Below, piece after piece: positions 43,988-53,274 of a stretch of 64,000 nt of DNA. The stretch comes from Ignavibacteriaceae bacterium (GTDB lineage: Bacteria; Bacteroidota; Ignavibacteria; Ignavibacteriales; Ignavibacteriaceae), in NCBI GenBank assembly GCA_008933765.1, contig WBUK01000011.1, positions 62,001 through 126,000 of the forward strand, written 5' to 3'. The position numbers were made by a program, and so were the translations under genes. Under the pieces are notes generated by a model. The model ran no database searches and was not told where the DNA came from. It was given only the letters and a program-made list of their open reading frames with translations. Every line of letters begins with the position of its first letter. Position 1 is the first letter of the stretch.

Positions 43988-46675
43988 ATGAAAAAAGTTT
44001 TACTCTTTTTAATTCTTGCCGCTACACTTCTGAATGCACAGGATATTTGGAAAAAGGTAAGAGTTCATCCGTCAAATTCCGAGGGGTTGCTCCCTCTGAA
44101 ACAACTTGCAATTGACCCCGAAGAAATAATTGTTGACAAACAGGGGGATGCCATTTTTTTCGTGGACGAAAAAGATTTTGCACAATTGCAAGCGCTCGGT
44201 TTACAGTATGAAGTGCTGATCGATAACTGGCAAAAATACTTTGAAGCATTGCCCAAACTTACCCCCGGGGAAGAGGCTGCCGCTTTGGAACAAAGCAAAC
44301 GGGAGTTTGGCGTCGAGGGATTCGGTTTCGGCTCGATGGCAGGGTATTATACATTCACTGAGGCAATTATGCAGCTTGACTCACTCTACGCCCGCTACCC
44401 AAATATTGTCTCGCCTAAAATGCAAATTGCCACAACGGAAAACGGAAGACCTGTCTATGCGGTAAAAATAAGCGATAACCCAAACCAGAATGAGGATGAA
44501 CCTCAGGCTTTGTTCGACGGGCTTATTCACGCAAGAGAGCCTATCTCGATGATGACCGTAATTTATTATATGTACTACCTTTGCGAGAACTACGGTACAA
44601 ACCCCGAGGTTACTTATTTAGTGAACAACCGTGAGATTTTCTTCATACCCGTGGTTAACCCTGACGGTTACGAGTATAACCGCTCAACTAACCCCGGTGG
44701 TGGCGGGATGTGGCGAAAAAACAGGCGGAACAGTGGCGGTAGTTTTGGAGTTGACTTAAACCGGAACTACGGCTACATGTGGGGATATGACAACTCAGGC
44801 TCAAGCCCAAACCCGGCGGATGAAACTTACCGGGGACCCTCTGCTTTTTCCGAACCGGAAATTGCCGGGATAAGGGATTTTGTTAACGCCCGGAATATTA
44901 AAACCTACATCAATTTCCACTGTTATCAAAACGCAATGCTTTATCCGTGGGGTTATATTAACGCACCAACACCGGATAACGACATCTATCTCGATTTCTG
45001 CCAATATATGGCGCAATATAACGGTTACGAATACGGCAATGGAGGCACAATTCTCGGCTACAACACCAACGGCGGTGCGAGAGATTGGTTCTATGGCGAA
45101 CAAACAACAAAACAGAAAGCCTTCGGATACACTTTTGAAATTGGTGGGGAATCCGACAATTTCTGGGCGCCGCAAAACAGAATTATGCCCCTGATTCTGG
45201 GCAATCTTCGCCCTTTGCTTTTTAAAACATGGGTTGCCGGCGAGTATGTCTCGCTGTTTAATCCAGGATATCAGCAGACCTACTTCTTCCCGGGCGACCT
45301 TGTTGCCATAAAGCCCGTTTTTAAGAACCGCGGGCTTTCCGATGCTACAGGGGTTACTGTTGAATTGCAGGCGATTAACCCCTCAATAACCGTTGTGAAT
45401 GGTGTGGCAACACTTCCTGCTTTGCCGGCAAGGGATACCGCATCGATAAACGGAACGCTCTCGTTCACGATTTCACCCACGGCACCTTATACAGAACCCC
45501 TTAAATTTTTGCTGAAAACCGTTAAGAACAGCACGGTTATGTCAGTGGATACTATGATGATACCGTTGGGAATGCCGAACTATGTTTTCCTGGATACTGC
45601 CGCAACCCCTGCAACCAACTGGGATATCGCAGTTTCACCCGTCAATGCACCGCAGTGGGGTCCCACAACAGCAACTTTTGCTACACCTCCCGTTTCGTTC
45701 ACAGACAGCCCCGTGGGGAACTACATAGCCAACACAAACTCAACCATCACAACGAAAAATGCGATTGACCTAAGCACGATTACAATGCCCAGACTTTCAT
45801 TTTGGTTGAGATATGAAACGGAAACAAACTGGGATTATGCCCAGGTTTTAATATCAACGGATAACGGTGCAACTTTCACGCCGTTAGCCGGTAAATATAC
45901 AAAAACCTCTTCCGGAAGTTTTCAGCCGTCAAACCAGCCGGTTTACAACGGCACGCAGACAAGTTGGGTGCTGGAAGAAGTTCCATTGGCACCCTACGCC
46001 GGTCAGCAGGTGAAAATAAGGTTTTTACTCCGAAGCGACGGTTCAGTGCACAGAGACGGAATATATGTTGACGATGTGGGAATTGTCGGCTACTCAGCTA
46101 TTCCTGTTGAGCTTACTTCCTTTACGGGTGCAGTGGGGGAAAACGGAAACCCGGTGCTTCGGTGGTCGGTGGCTTCCGAGCTTAACAACAAAGGCTTTAC
46201 GATTGAAAAGCGAACCTCTGAACCCCAAGGGGGCTGGCGCCCCGTAGGGTTCATCAAGGGACAAGGGACAACGCTGCAGCCAAAGGAATACTCATTTGAA
46301 GATGTAACCGGTTTTGAGGGGGCTTCATCCGTTTTCTACCGGTTGATCCAAACGGATTTTGACGGAAAACGCACGGTTTACAACCCGGTGGAGGTTGAAA
46401 ACACTCTGCCGAAAGAATACACCCTTTACCAAAATCATCCAAACCCATTTAACCCGGAAACGGTTATAAAATATTCGCTGCCGGTTGGAGGTTTGGTGGT
46501 TTTGAACCTTTACAACGCACTTGGCGAGAAGGTTGCAGAATTAGTTAACGGCTATCAGCAACCGGGTGATCACTCGGTGAAATTTAACGCAGCCGGTTTA
46601 ACTTCAGGAATCTATTTATACGAATTGAAGGCGGGGAATTTTTCTTCAGCTAAGAAGATGATCCTGATGAAGTAA
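43988..46675 (+). CDS. Secreted M14 zinc carboxypeptidase with type IX sorting domain
   Basis: An 895-aa exported peptidase. ATG 43988 (MKKVLLFLILAATLLNAQ) gives a clear signal peptide; the frame continues left without support. The M14 domain has zinc ligands in GLIHAREPIS (H-x-x-E), later a His in YINFHCYQN, and the catalytic Glu in GYTFEIGGES. Beta-sandwich and MAM-like regions follow, and a C-terminal sorting domain (NHPNPFNPETVIKYSLP ... SGIYLYEL). A 50-bp segment around its stop codon is duplicated in tandem. Confidence 0.9.
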   Translation: MKKVLLFLILAATLLNAQDIWKKVRVHPSNSEGLLPLKQLAIDPEEIIVDKQGDAIFFVDEKDFAQLQALGLQYEVLIDNWQKYFEALPKLTPGEEAAALEQSKREFGVEGFGFGSMAGYYTFTEAIMQLDSLYARYPNIVSPKMQIATTENGRPVYAVKISDNPNQNEDEPQALFDGLIHAREPISMMTVIYYMYYLCENYGTNPEVTYLVNNREIFFIPVVNPDGYEYNRSTNPGGGGMWRKNRRNSGGSFGVDLNRNYGYMWGYDNSGSSPNPADETYRGPSAFSEPEIAGIRDFVNARNIKTYINFHCYQNAMLYPWGYINAPTPDNDIYLDFCQYMAQYNGYEYGNGGTILGYNTNGGARDWFYGEQTTKQKAFGYTFEIGGESDNFWAPQNRIMPLILGNLRPLLFKTWVAGEYVSLFNPGYQQTYFFPGDLVAIKPVFKNRGLSDATGVTVELQAINPSITVVNGVATLPALPARDTASINGTLSFTISPTAPYTEPLKFLLKTVKNSTVMSVDTMMIPLGMPNYVFLDTAATPATNWDIAVSPVNAPQWGPTTATFATPPVSFTDSPVGNYIANTNSTITTKNAIDLSTITMPRLSFWLRYETETNWDYAQVLISTDNGATFTPLAGKYTKTSSGSFQPSNQPVYNGTQTSWVLEEVPLAPYAGQQVKIRFLLRSDGSVHRDGIYVDDVGIVGYSAIPVELTSFTGAVGENGNPVLRWSVASELNNKGFTIEKRTSEPQGGWRPVGFIKGQGTTLQPKEYSFEDVTGFEGASSVFYRLIQTDFDGKRTVYNPVEVENTLPKEYTLYQNHPNPFNPETVIKYSLPVGGLVVLNLYNALGEKVAELVNGYQQPGDHSVKFNAAGLTSGIYLYELKAGNFSSAKKMILMK

Positions 46676-46738
46676 ACTACAGAGGTGGTTTTTCTTCAGC
46701 CAAAAGGATAGTTCTATGAAGTAAACTACAGAGGTGGT
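46639..46738. repeat. 50-bp tandem duplication at a gene end
   Basis: Copy 1 starts at 46639 and copy 2 at 46689; both include TTTTTCTTCAGC and ATGAAGTAAACTACAGAGG. Copy 1 contains the stop codon of the M14 peptidase. Confidence 0.9.
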
Positions 46739-47028
46739 TTTTCTTTTTGCGGCTCCGCTTTTTCAGGGAAACGAAGCCGTTTTTTTTTTTGCAAAGTTGG
46801 CTAAGTTTACCAAATTGGTTAAGATTGCTAAGATTGCTAAGATTGCTAAGTGAATAATTTCACCGGAGTGTCAGGTGATTAATTGGGCTTCAACTTATCG
46901 CCCCGCTTCGGCAGGTAATCATAGTAGCACCACAAAAGTAGCACTACAAAAGTAGCACTACAAAAGTAGCACCACAAAAGTAGCACTACAAGAAGTCTGA
47001 AGTTTTTATAAAATAAATATCTTACGCC
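46676..47028. other. Repeat-rich intergenic region
   Basis: Apart from the 50-bp duplication and the terminator, it contains AAGATTGCT three times in tandem (46821-46847) and five 14-bp units AGTAGCACYACAAA (46923-46992). No gene seen. Confidence 0.8.
46750..46789 (+). terminator. Rho-independent terminator after the M14 peptidase
   Basis: CGGCT and AGCCG, extended inward by CG/CG and TTT/AAA pairs, form an imperfect hairpin followed by a run of about nine T. Confidence 0.7.
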
Positions 47029-47457
47029 TTATTGCCCCAGCAGGTAATCCGCAATTTTACCGAGGTCTTTAACATCTTTGTTGCCGAAGGCAGGCATCAC
47101 GCCTGTGGCATATTTAGTTTTGTATTCATCGAAACGGGTGCCGGTTTGGTTGCGCTCGGGGCTTCTTAAATAAGCGATAAGTGATTCGCGATCGTAGTAT
47201 TTAGCCATCCCTTTTAACGGAGGAGCCATCGGTGTGCCGTTGAGGTCATCGCCGTGGCACCTTGTGCACTCGAATTTCCCCAGCAATTCCTTTCCACTCA
47301 GGTTAGAGGTGTCAGCAGTGCCTCCGGCTTCTCCCATCCCGTTATAATACCCCGCATCCATTGAGGAAGTGCCGGTTTGCCGTGTGAGTTGTTGCAAAAC
47401 GAAAAGTGCCGCAAAAGCGACAAGAAACAATAAAATCCATACCAGAGATTTAGTCAT
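47029..47457 (-). CDS. Membrane-anchored monohaem cytochrome c
   Basis: A 142-aa protein with one N-terminal membrane helix (VWILLFLVAFAALFVL), a linker and a class I cytochrome c domain. CTRCH at about residues 64-68 binds haem, and Met in GVMPAFG is the likely sixth ligand. It is an electron carrier facing the periplasm. It lies 14 bp after the amidase gene, in the same direction. Confidence 0.9.
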   Translation of the reverse strand: MTKSLVWILLFLVAFAALFVLQQLTRQTGTSSMDAGYYNGMGEAGGTADTSNLSGKELLGKFECTRCHGDDLNGTPMAPPLKGMAKYYDRESLIAYLRSPERNQTGTRFDEYKTKYATGVMPAFGNKDVKDLGKIADYLLGQ

Positions 47458-47471
47458 GTTGCCTCAGAATT

Positions 47472-48185
47472 TTAGTTATCGTTAACTGAATCGTAATAAA
47501 GTTTGAATGATTTAATCCCCTCAAAGATAGCCTTTGCAAGCTGCTCCTGCCCTTTTTCACTCAGCAGGTATTTTTCTTCTTCCACATTTGAGATGAAGCC
47601 AAGTTCAATAAGCACATTTGGCATCGAAGCGCCAACCAACACATAAAACCCCGCCTGCTTCACCCCGCGGGAGGCACGGTCGGTGTGTTTTTTAAAAGAG
47701 TTGGTCAAAAAACCCGCAAATTTTTCAGAGTGAATCATATATGCGGCGTGCGCCATCGATGTCAGGATATAGTTCTCGTCGTCCAGTTCTTTGTAGCGTG
47801 CGGGGTCGTCCTCATATTTAATAACGCTGTTTTCCCTCTTTGCAATAGCGATAGCGTCTTTAGTTTTGCCCGGGCGCAACAGATACACTTCGGTTCCGGC
47901 GGCTTTACTGTTTCGCTCAGGAGTTGAATTGCAGTGAATCGAAACAAAAAGATCGCCTCCACTCTCGTTGGCGATCTTGCCTCGTTTATAAAGTTCAACA
48001 AATTGATCGTCTGACCGGGTGTAAACCACCTTAACGCCGGGCATATTTTTCTTAATCAGGTTCCCAACTTTAAGAGTAACCGCAAGGTTAACATCTTTTT
48101 CCCTCCCTTTATTCGTTCCGATCGCACCGGCATCCTTGCCGCCATGCCCGGCATCAAGCACGACTACATCAAAGAGCCATCCTTC
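47472..48185 (-). CDS. N-acetylmuramoyl-L-alanine amidase, catalytic part reached by -1 frameshift
   Basis: This frame encodes an amidase_3 domain: WLFDVVVLDAGHGGKD, HCNS, and the catalytic Glu in VLIELGFISN. It cleaves the amide between MurNAc and the stem peptide of murein. It has no start codon or ribosome site of its own; the catalytic motif begins within about ten residues of where the frame opens. The signal peptide and AMIN domain lie in the upstream frame, one base off. Slipping back one base at A_AAA_AAG (48191-48185 on the minus strand) joins both parts into a protein of about 519 aa. A one-base assembly or natural deletion in the A9 run is the alternative. Confidence 0.85.
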   Translation of the reverse strand, partial: EGWLFDVVVLDAGHGGKDAGAIGTNKGREKDVNLAVTLKVGNLIKKNMPGVKVVYTRSDDQFVELYKRGKIANESGGDLFVSIHCNSTPERNSKAAGTEVYLLRPGKTKDAIAIAKRENSVIKYEDDPARYKELDDENYILTSMAHAAYMIHSEKFAGFLTNSFKKHTDRASRGVKQAGFYVLVGASMPNVLIELGFISNVEEEKYLLSEKGQEQLAKAIFEGIKSFKLYYDSVNDN

Positions 48186-49030
48186 TTTTTTTTTACAGGG
48201 TCAGCCGATGATTCGGAGACAGAATAGATCAACACCTGCAATTCTTTCTTCGATTTTATTCTTTTGACCTCGTATGATGAGTAAGAAGAATTGAGATAAA
48301 TCATCAGTTCGCCGTTGCCTTTTCTGACGCGCCCCTTAACTTCTTTAACAGGACCTGAAGAGAACGATTTGTTCACATTTTTCAGCGTGATATCGCAGTT
48401 TTCGATTGTAAGTGAGATATATTTACCGTTCTCGTTTTTAATTGAGTGTTGAATTTTTGCGGCTTCGCCGGTGTAAGTGAACCTGCAAATTAACCCGTTG
48501 GCTTTTTGGTCGTAATTAGCCTTAGTTATAACAGATTGTTTACCCGGTTTTGTGTCTTTTCCCCCGGCGTTGGTTTCTTTATCATCTTTTTTCCCGCCTT
48601 TATCTTCTTTTGCTGTTGCGTCTTCTTTCGGAATTTTGTAGGAATACTTCCCGTCGAATGCAGATGAGAGAGCGTCTTTACTTGCCACCAACGGAACGAG
48701 CAGATCGTTACCCTGTTTGATGGCAGAACGGGCCATTTTGTATGTTTTGCTCTTTTTTTCCTTTGTTACTATAGCATTCGGGTTTTTTGCCGTGAATTTA
48801 ACAGAGGATTTTGAATAGGTTGTCAGTTCAAACTTAGTGTTTTCGGCTGTTCGGGTAAGTTTAAGCGAAAATTTCGAGGCAAAATCGTTCAGTGAAAAAT
48901 AGGTAATCTTCGATTTTTTAACAGTCTTAACTTTCTTGCTTTTGCCTCCTGCCGTAATTTCCACCCCTTGTGCCGGCACAGTTGCTGCCAACAACATCAA
49001 CAATAAGAGTATCTTTGAAAGGGTCTGCAT
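48164..49030 (-). CDS. AMIN-type N-terminal part of the amidase (0 frame)
   Basis: The 0-frame product is 288 aa: signal peptide (MQTLSKILLLLMLLAATVPAQG), a copper-amine-oxidase-like/AMIN substrate-binding region, a Lys/Glu-rich linker (about 148-170), and a second beta-rich AMIN domain (about 180-275). Reading stops at TAG 48166-48164, six codons after the A_AAA_AAG slip site. Without slippage a secreted peptidoglycan-binding protein lacking the catalytic domain would result. Start 49030 has GGAAAG upstream; the frame extends further left without support. Confidence 0.8.
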   Translation of the reverse strand: MQTLSKILLLLMLLAATVPAQGVEITAGGKSKKVKTVKKSKITYFSLNDFASKFSLKLTRTAENTKFELTTYSKSSVKFTAKNPNAIVTKEKKSKTYKMARSAIKQGNDLLVPLVASKDALSSAFDGKYSYKIPKEDATAKEDKGGKKDDKETNAGGKDTKPGKQSVITKANYDQKANGLICRFTYTGEAAKIQHSIKNENGKYISLTIENCDITLKNVNKSFSSGPVKEVKGRVRKGNGELMIYLNSSYSSYEVKRIKSKKELQVLIYSVSESSADPVKKKKDGSLM

Positions 49031-49433
49031 ATTAACTTTCCGACTTTTTAAAATATAAAGTTTTAAATTAACGAATAAATGTAAACTTTTGAAACATAAA
49101 AATTTACGGCTTAAGGGGCGGGTAATCAGGCAGCGCCACTTCCGGTGTAGGGTTATCACAGTTTCCGGGGTTTTTTAACTTCCCGTCTCGGTGTAGGGTT
49201 ATCACGGCTTGTGAGATTTAAATTACACGCACCGGGTGTTTCGGCATTAACTTTCCTGTATTTATCTGACTGTTCAACTATCTGCTCAACTTTTTTATAT
49301 TTGTTTTTTGAAAAATTTCAATTCAGACTATGTGAAACATGGTCTTAGATAAACACTTCTAAAATATTTTAAAAATATGAAGAAGTGCAGGGCTGTATGA
49401 AACATTGTCTTACACATAAACAGGAGAAGAGCG
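49031..49433. other. Intergenic region with two sets of direct repeats
   Basis: CGGTGTAGGGTTATCAC occurs at 49143-49159 and 49189-49205. TGAAACATGGTCTTA (49333-49347) and TGAAACATTGTCTTA (49398-49412) lie 65 bp apart in front of the lipoprotein gene. Between them CACTTCT (49354-49360) and AGAAGTG (49382-49388) form an inverted repeat. These are candidate operator elements. Confidence 0.6.
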
Positions 49434-50024
49434 ATGAAGTATCGGTTCCTAATTTTCATAATTTTTCCATTGGCGGCTTTATTTCTGTTCAGCTGCAACG
49501 ACCCTAACTCCCGCGAGTACACCTTAGACGACAGTGACGAAGGAACCGGAAGTGAAGTAGATGCACCACCCCCGGTTGAATCACCCGCACCGTCTGAAAC
49601 ACCCTCTTCAAACGGCGAATTAGCCCTTACAATTAAGGGTGCAGGGTTCAAAGAGGATGAAATTAAACTGAGAGCAGATGTTTCCTCTTTCGACGATTAT
49701 TCGGGACAGAAAAAAATGATGTTCACCGGTACTGTGGATAAGGATGAGATCACCGCTGAAATCGCTCTCCCCGATGATAAAGTTGGCAAAACCGCAATTG
49801 GTTCGAAAAGCCCCAAAGGGGAAGGAATTAACGGTATCGTAATTATGGTAAAAGCGGCGAACGGTCAGGATTATAAGTATTTCTACGCCGGTAACTCCGG
49901 TGAAATCGAGATTACAGAATCCGATGCGATGATTAAAGGAACACTAAAAGGGGAGGCAGGAGACCCCAGATCAGACACCCCTGTAACAGTCGCAATAAAC
50001 GGAACATTTTCAATTAAGAAATAA
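49434..50024 (+). CDS. Lipoprotein, unknown function
   Basis: A 196-aa lipoprotein with signal peptide and lipobox LFSC (Cys about 21), an acidic and Pro-rich linker (DDSDEGTGSEVDAPPP), and one beta-rich domain. The end (PVTVAINGTFSIKK) suggests a DUF-like lipid-facing or ligand-binding sandwich; I cannot name it. GGAGAAGAGCG precedes the ATG. Its upstream region carries paired repeats that may control it. Confidence 0.72.
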   Translation: MKYRFLIFIIFPLAALFLFSCNDPNSREYTLDDSDEGTGSEVDAPPPVESPAPSETPSSNGELALTIKGAGFKEDEIKLRADVSSFDDYSGQKKMMFTGTVDKDEITAEIALPDDKVGKTAIGSKSPKGEGINGIVIMVKAANGQDYKYFYAGNSGEIEITESDAMIKGTLKGEAGDPRSDTPVTVAINGTFSIKK

Positions 50025-50049
50025 GCCTTATATTTTTTTTTACCCCAAA

Positions 50050-50150
50050 CTTCTGTGTGGACTATACAGGCTGTTTGGGGCTATAAGGGCTATTTAGGCT
50101 ATGTGGGGTGTTTGAATTGCCTGGGGTGTTTGGGCTGTTTTGAGCTGTAG
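50050..50150. repeat. Degenerate GGCTRTTTGGGG-type tandem repeat
   Basis: Several imperfect copies of a GGGCTATTTNGG-like unit lie between the lipoprotein and the acetyltransferase. No coding sense seen. Confidence 0.6.
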
Positions 50151-50711
50151 TTAACGGGTAACGCCATCAAAGAGAGAGTTCGCCAATTCCTCTTTCAGCA
50201 GACCAAAAATGAGGAGGTCGTAGTTTAACCCGTTTTTATGAAACCCTTTACGCAACACGGCTTCGCGCTTGAAGCCGTTTTTCTTCAACACTCTTACAGA
50301 AGCTTTGTTTGGTGAAGCAACCTCAGCTTCAAGCCTTATAATATCGTAGTATGTGAAAGCAAACACTATCAACTGTCTGCACACTTCAGTAGCTATACCC
50401 TTACCCCAATATTCTTCGCCGAGCCAAAACCCAATTTCGGCAGTTTTTCGCTGCACATCTTCTAATAATTTAACGCCGGCAACTCCGGCAAGCTCATCGT
50501 TAAACCTCACGGCAAACACGGAAGGCTCCCGCTCTAAGGTTAACATCGAAATGAAATCTTCAGCCTGCTGCAGAGTGTATGGGCTTGGGAAGTTATCCCG
50601 CAGAAATTGCGCAACTTTAGGGTTGTTTCCGATAGCGGCTAACTGAGGCGCATCCTCGGGTAAGAAGGAATTTAACTCAATTTTATCTTCGGTTAATTCC
50701 GGTAATGCCAC
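50151..50711 (-). CDS. GNAT acetyltransferase (RimJ/RimL type)
   Basis: A 186-aa GNAT protein. IGFWLGEEYWGKGIATEVCR is the acetyl-CoA-binding motif, followed by LEAEVASPNKASVRVLKKNGF, typical of RimJ/RimL/ribosomal-protein-type acetyltransferases. Substrate unknown. It lies 12 bp after the TonB receptor gene on the same strand. Confidence 0.88.
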   Translation of the reverse strand: MALPELTEDKIELNSFLPEDAPQLAAIGNNPKVAQFLRDNFPSPYTLQQAEDFISMLTLEREPSVFAVRFNDELAGVAGVKLLEDVQRKTAEIGFWLGEEYWGKGIATEVCRQLIVFAFTYYDIIRLEAEVASPNKASVRVLKKNGFKREAVLRKGFHKNGLNYDLLIFGLLKEELANSLFDGVTR

Positions 50712-50723
50712 TTCACTTGTCCT

Positions 50724-53072
50724 TTAAAACGAAAATTCAAAACCCAAATTAAAAAATCTTTCCGTAAAAATCTGTTGCACCCGTAACGGAGAACGGACGC
50801 CGGGAATAACCTGATACCACGAGTATCCTGCAATATTGCGGTTATTGAACACATTAAGCACTTCTGCAATAACGGTTATAAATTTTCCTTCAGAGATATC
50901 AAACTTTGCCGAAAGCCCCATATCTGCGCGCATGTAAAGGGGCAACTCCCACCTTTTGCCGTAATCGACCACAAGATAGTTTTTACCATCGGCGCCCACT
51001 TCAACCCTTCGTGGGTGGAACAGTGTTCCGGTAGCAACGGCAAAGCGCAAATGAGCCTGCCAGTTCGGGTGCTTCTTAATTTTATCCTGAAAGAAAACCT
51101 GCAGGCTGTGAGTTTGATCGAGCAGCCTTCTTTCGAAGCCGGCGTTGCTGCCTTTCAGGCGCTCGCCACTGTCCAAATAGCCGTAAACAAACCAGCTGTT
51201 CAGCCCTTCCTGAATCTCCCCGCGGAGCATCAAGTCGAACCCGCGAGCATACCCTTCAAGCGAATTTTCCTTCCCATACAGTATCCGCATGCCGTCAAAA
51301 TCAACGGGTATCAGGTCATTCAGGGCTTTGTAATACGCTTCAGCACTTATTTCTAACCCTTTTTTAAATATATAATGAAGTGCGGCGATGTAGTGTGTCG
51401 ATTTCTGTGATTTAAGTCCGGAAATATCCTCCGAACCTAACCCCCGCAGCTCGTTGAAAAACGGCGGCTGATTGTAAACCCCTGCCCTCAGGTTTATGCT
51501 AAGCTTTTCGTTGAATTTATACTCAAACGAGCCTCTCGGTGAAAAAAATGTTTCGCCGTTATATGGTGTCGATGTGAATCTGCTTCCGATATTTATTGTA
51601 ATTCGCTCGTTCAGACTGATTTCATCTTCGGCAAAAACCGACCAGTTATCGAGGCTGTTATTGTTAAAATAGTCAGTTACTTCCGGTGCTGCCGGAATTG
51701 AATTAACCCCGGTTTCCGATTTTTTTTCGTACAGCTTATTTTCCAGACCTGAAAACCGTATTTCAGCCCCTGCTTTCACTTTGTGAATACCTTTAAACCA
51801 TGTAATCTCGGGGTTTATGTTGTAAACATTCAGGTCAAGAGTGTTTTCACCCGTTTCGTATGCTGTTTTCAGGTACTCCTGATACTCGGGGTAGTACGCA
51901 TCAGGTATCAGGTAAATATCCGAATCAATATTCCGGCTCTCGCTTTCATTCAGGCTAAAAACGGAAAAACTGACGCCAAACAGGAGATCAGCTGCGGCTT
52001 TAAATTTAAGGTGAACCCCTGCTAATGAAGTGCCGTTCGAGTATTTCGACTCACCGGAGTAATCAACCGATACGCCCATAATGCTGCCATCCAAGCGGAA
52101 GTGCCCCGTCCAATTTTCAGGTGTAAGGTCATATTTATTGTTTGCCCGCAGCATGAAAAGCTGCACGGAAAAATCGGAGCCCGGCATCCAGTTAATGTTA
52201 ATTTGGGCATCTTTGAACTCGGGGCGATAGTCACCCTCGGTGTGTTGTTGTGCCGAGAATATTTTCGGGTAACTCCATCTGCCGCCAATGCTTACATTAA
52301 GTTTACCGTCAGAGTACTGAGCGGCAGCGCCTGCAGAAAGCAGGTTAGCGCGCACCACTCCTCCGAACCCTTGCTGCGCACCTCTTCCGTAGTTAATTTT
52401 AAGCGCCGAAGCCATTTTATCGCCAAAAACTGCGGGGAAAGCGCCGCCGTAAAAATCGAGGCTGCTTACAAGGTCTTGGTTAACGAGCGATTGGTTTTCT
52501 TCAATGCCCTGCCTTAAAAGGAAAGGTCTGAAGATTTCAAAACCGTTCAGGTAAATCAGATTTTCGTCAAAACTACCGCCGCGCACATTGTAGCCGGAAG
52601 TAAGTTCATTGTTCATTTTAACCCCCGGCAGAATGCGCAGAGTCTGCAGCACTTCCCCGTTCAGAGTTGGGATGTTATTTATTGTTTCGGCTTCTAAAGT
52701 CTCTTTTTCCATTCTGTTTTTATCAGCCAGTACAACAAATTCATCTTCAAGATACTCGGCAGGTGTTAGAGCTATAACGAGAGTATCCCATTTTTTTGGG
52801 GAAGTGGTAACGCTTAAGGCGGTATCGCGGTAAGCAATGTGTCTTACGCGTACGGTGTAAGTGCCGGCGGGGAGGTCAAACTTGAATGCCCCGTCTGAGG
52901 AAGTGATCACACCGAGAGGGGATTTCTGAATGAAAACCGCGCAGCCGGAAAGAGGCTCGCCGAGGTGCGATAGTACACGCCCCGTGAGTGTTGTCTGTGC
53001 GGCAGTGTTCCCGGCAAAAAGTGAGAAAATTGCGAGAACTGCCGGCAATATATATCTTAATTTTTGAAGCAT
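50724..53072 (-). CDS. TonB-dependent outer-membrane receptor
   Basis: A 782-aa receptor. After the signal peptide, a carboxypeptidase-regulatory-like domain (about 28-110; TTLTGRVLSHLGEPLSGC) precedes the plug (about 120-220; NVRGGSFDENLIYLNG) and a C-terminal beta-barrel ending in NLGFEFSF with the terminal aromatic residue. It imports a TonB-energised ligand, unknown here. No SusD partner is adjacent. Confidence 0.92.
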   Translation of the reverse strand: MLQKLRYILPAVLAIFSLFAGNTAAQTTLTGRVLSHLGEPLSGCAVFIQKSPLGVITSSDGAFKFDLPAGTYTVRVRHIAYRDTALSVTTSPKKWDTLVIALTPAEYLEDEFVVLADKNRMEKETLEAETINNIPTLNGEVLQTLRILPGVKMNNELTSGYNVRGGSFDENLIYLNGFEIFRPFLLRQGIEENQSLVNQDLVSSLDFYGGAFPAVFGDKMASALKINYGRGAQQGFGGVVRANLLSAGAAAQYSDGKLNVSIGGRWSYPKIFSAQQHTEGDYRPEFKDAQININWMPGSDFSVQLFMLRANNKYDLTPENWTGHFRLDGSIMGVSVDYSGESKYSNGTSLAGVHLKFKAAADLLFGVSFSVFSLNESESRNIDSDIYLIPDAYYPEYQEYLKTAYETGENTLDLNVYNINPEITWFKGIHKVKAGAEIRFSGLENKLYEKKSETGVNSIPAAPEVTDYFNNNSLDNWSVFAEDEISLNERITINIGSRFTSTPYNGETFFSPRGSFEYKFNEKLSINLRAGVYNQPPFFNELRGLGSEDISGLKSQKSTHYIAALHYIFKKGLEISAEAYYKALNDLIPVDFDGMRILYGKENSLEGYARGFDLMLRGEIQEGLNSWFVYGYLDSGERLKGSNAGFERRLLDQTHSLQVFFQDKIKKHPNWQAHLRFAVATGTLFHPRRVEVGADGKNYLVVDYGKRWELPLYMRADMGLSAKFDISEGKFITVIAEVLNVFNNRNIAGYSWYQVIPGVRSPLRVQQIFTERFFNLGFEFSF

Positions 53073-53274
53073 AACGGCTGTTTACCGGATAATTGTTATA
53101 ACTGGGTAGAGTTGTTGTGCCGTCAATTCCTTCATTTTTATTAAATTCCTGATGTGAAATATATCGTTCACGAACTTTTAACACAATTACAAAGTTTATC
53201 TCTTTATTGGTTTTAATTTTTATTAAAATTTTAAATTCGGCGAGGACAAAAATTCAATAAATAAGGAAATCTAT

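Noticed and set aside
47472-48161. Amidase domain as a separate gene starting at GTG 48161
   Set aside because: The start would fall inside the catalytic core strand with no signal peptide or ribosome site; frameshift joining is a better explanation.
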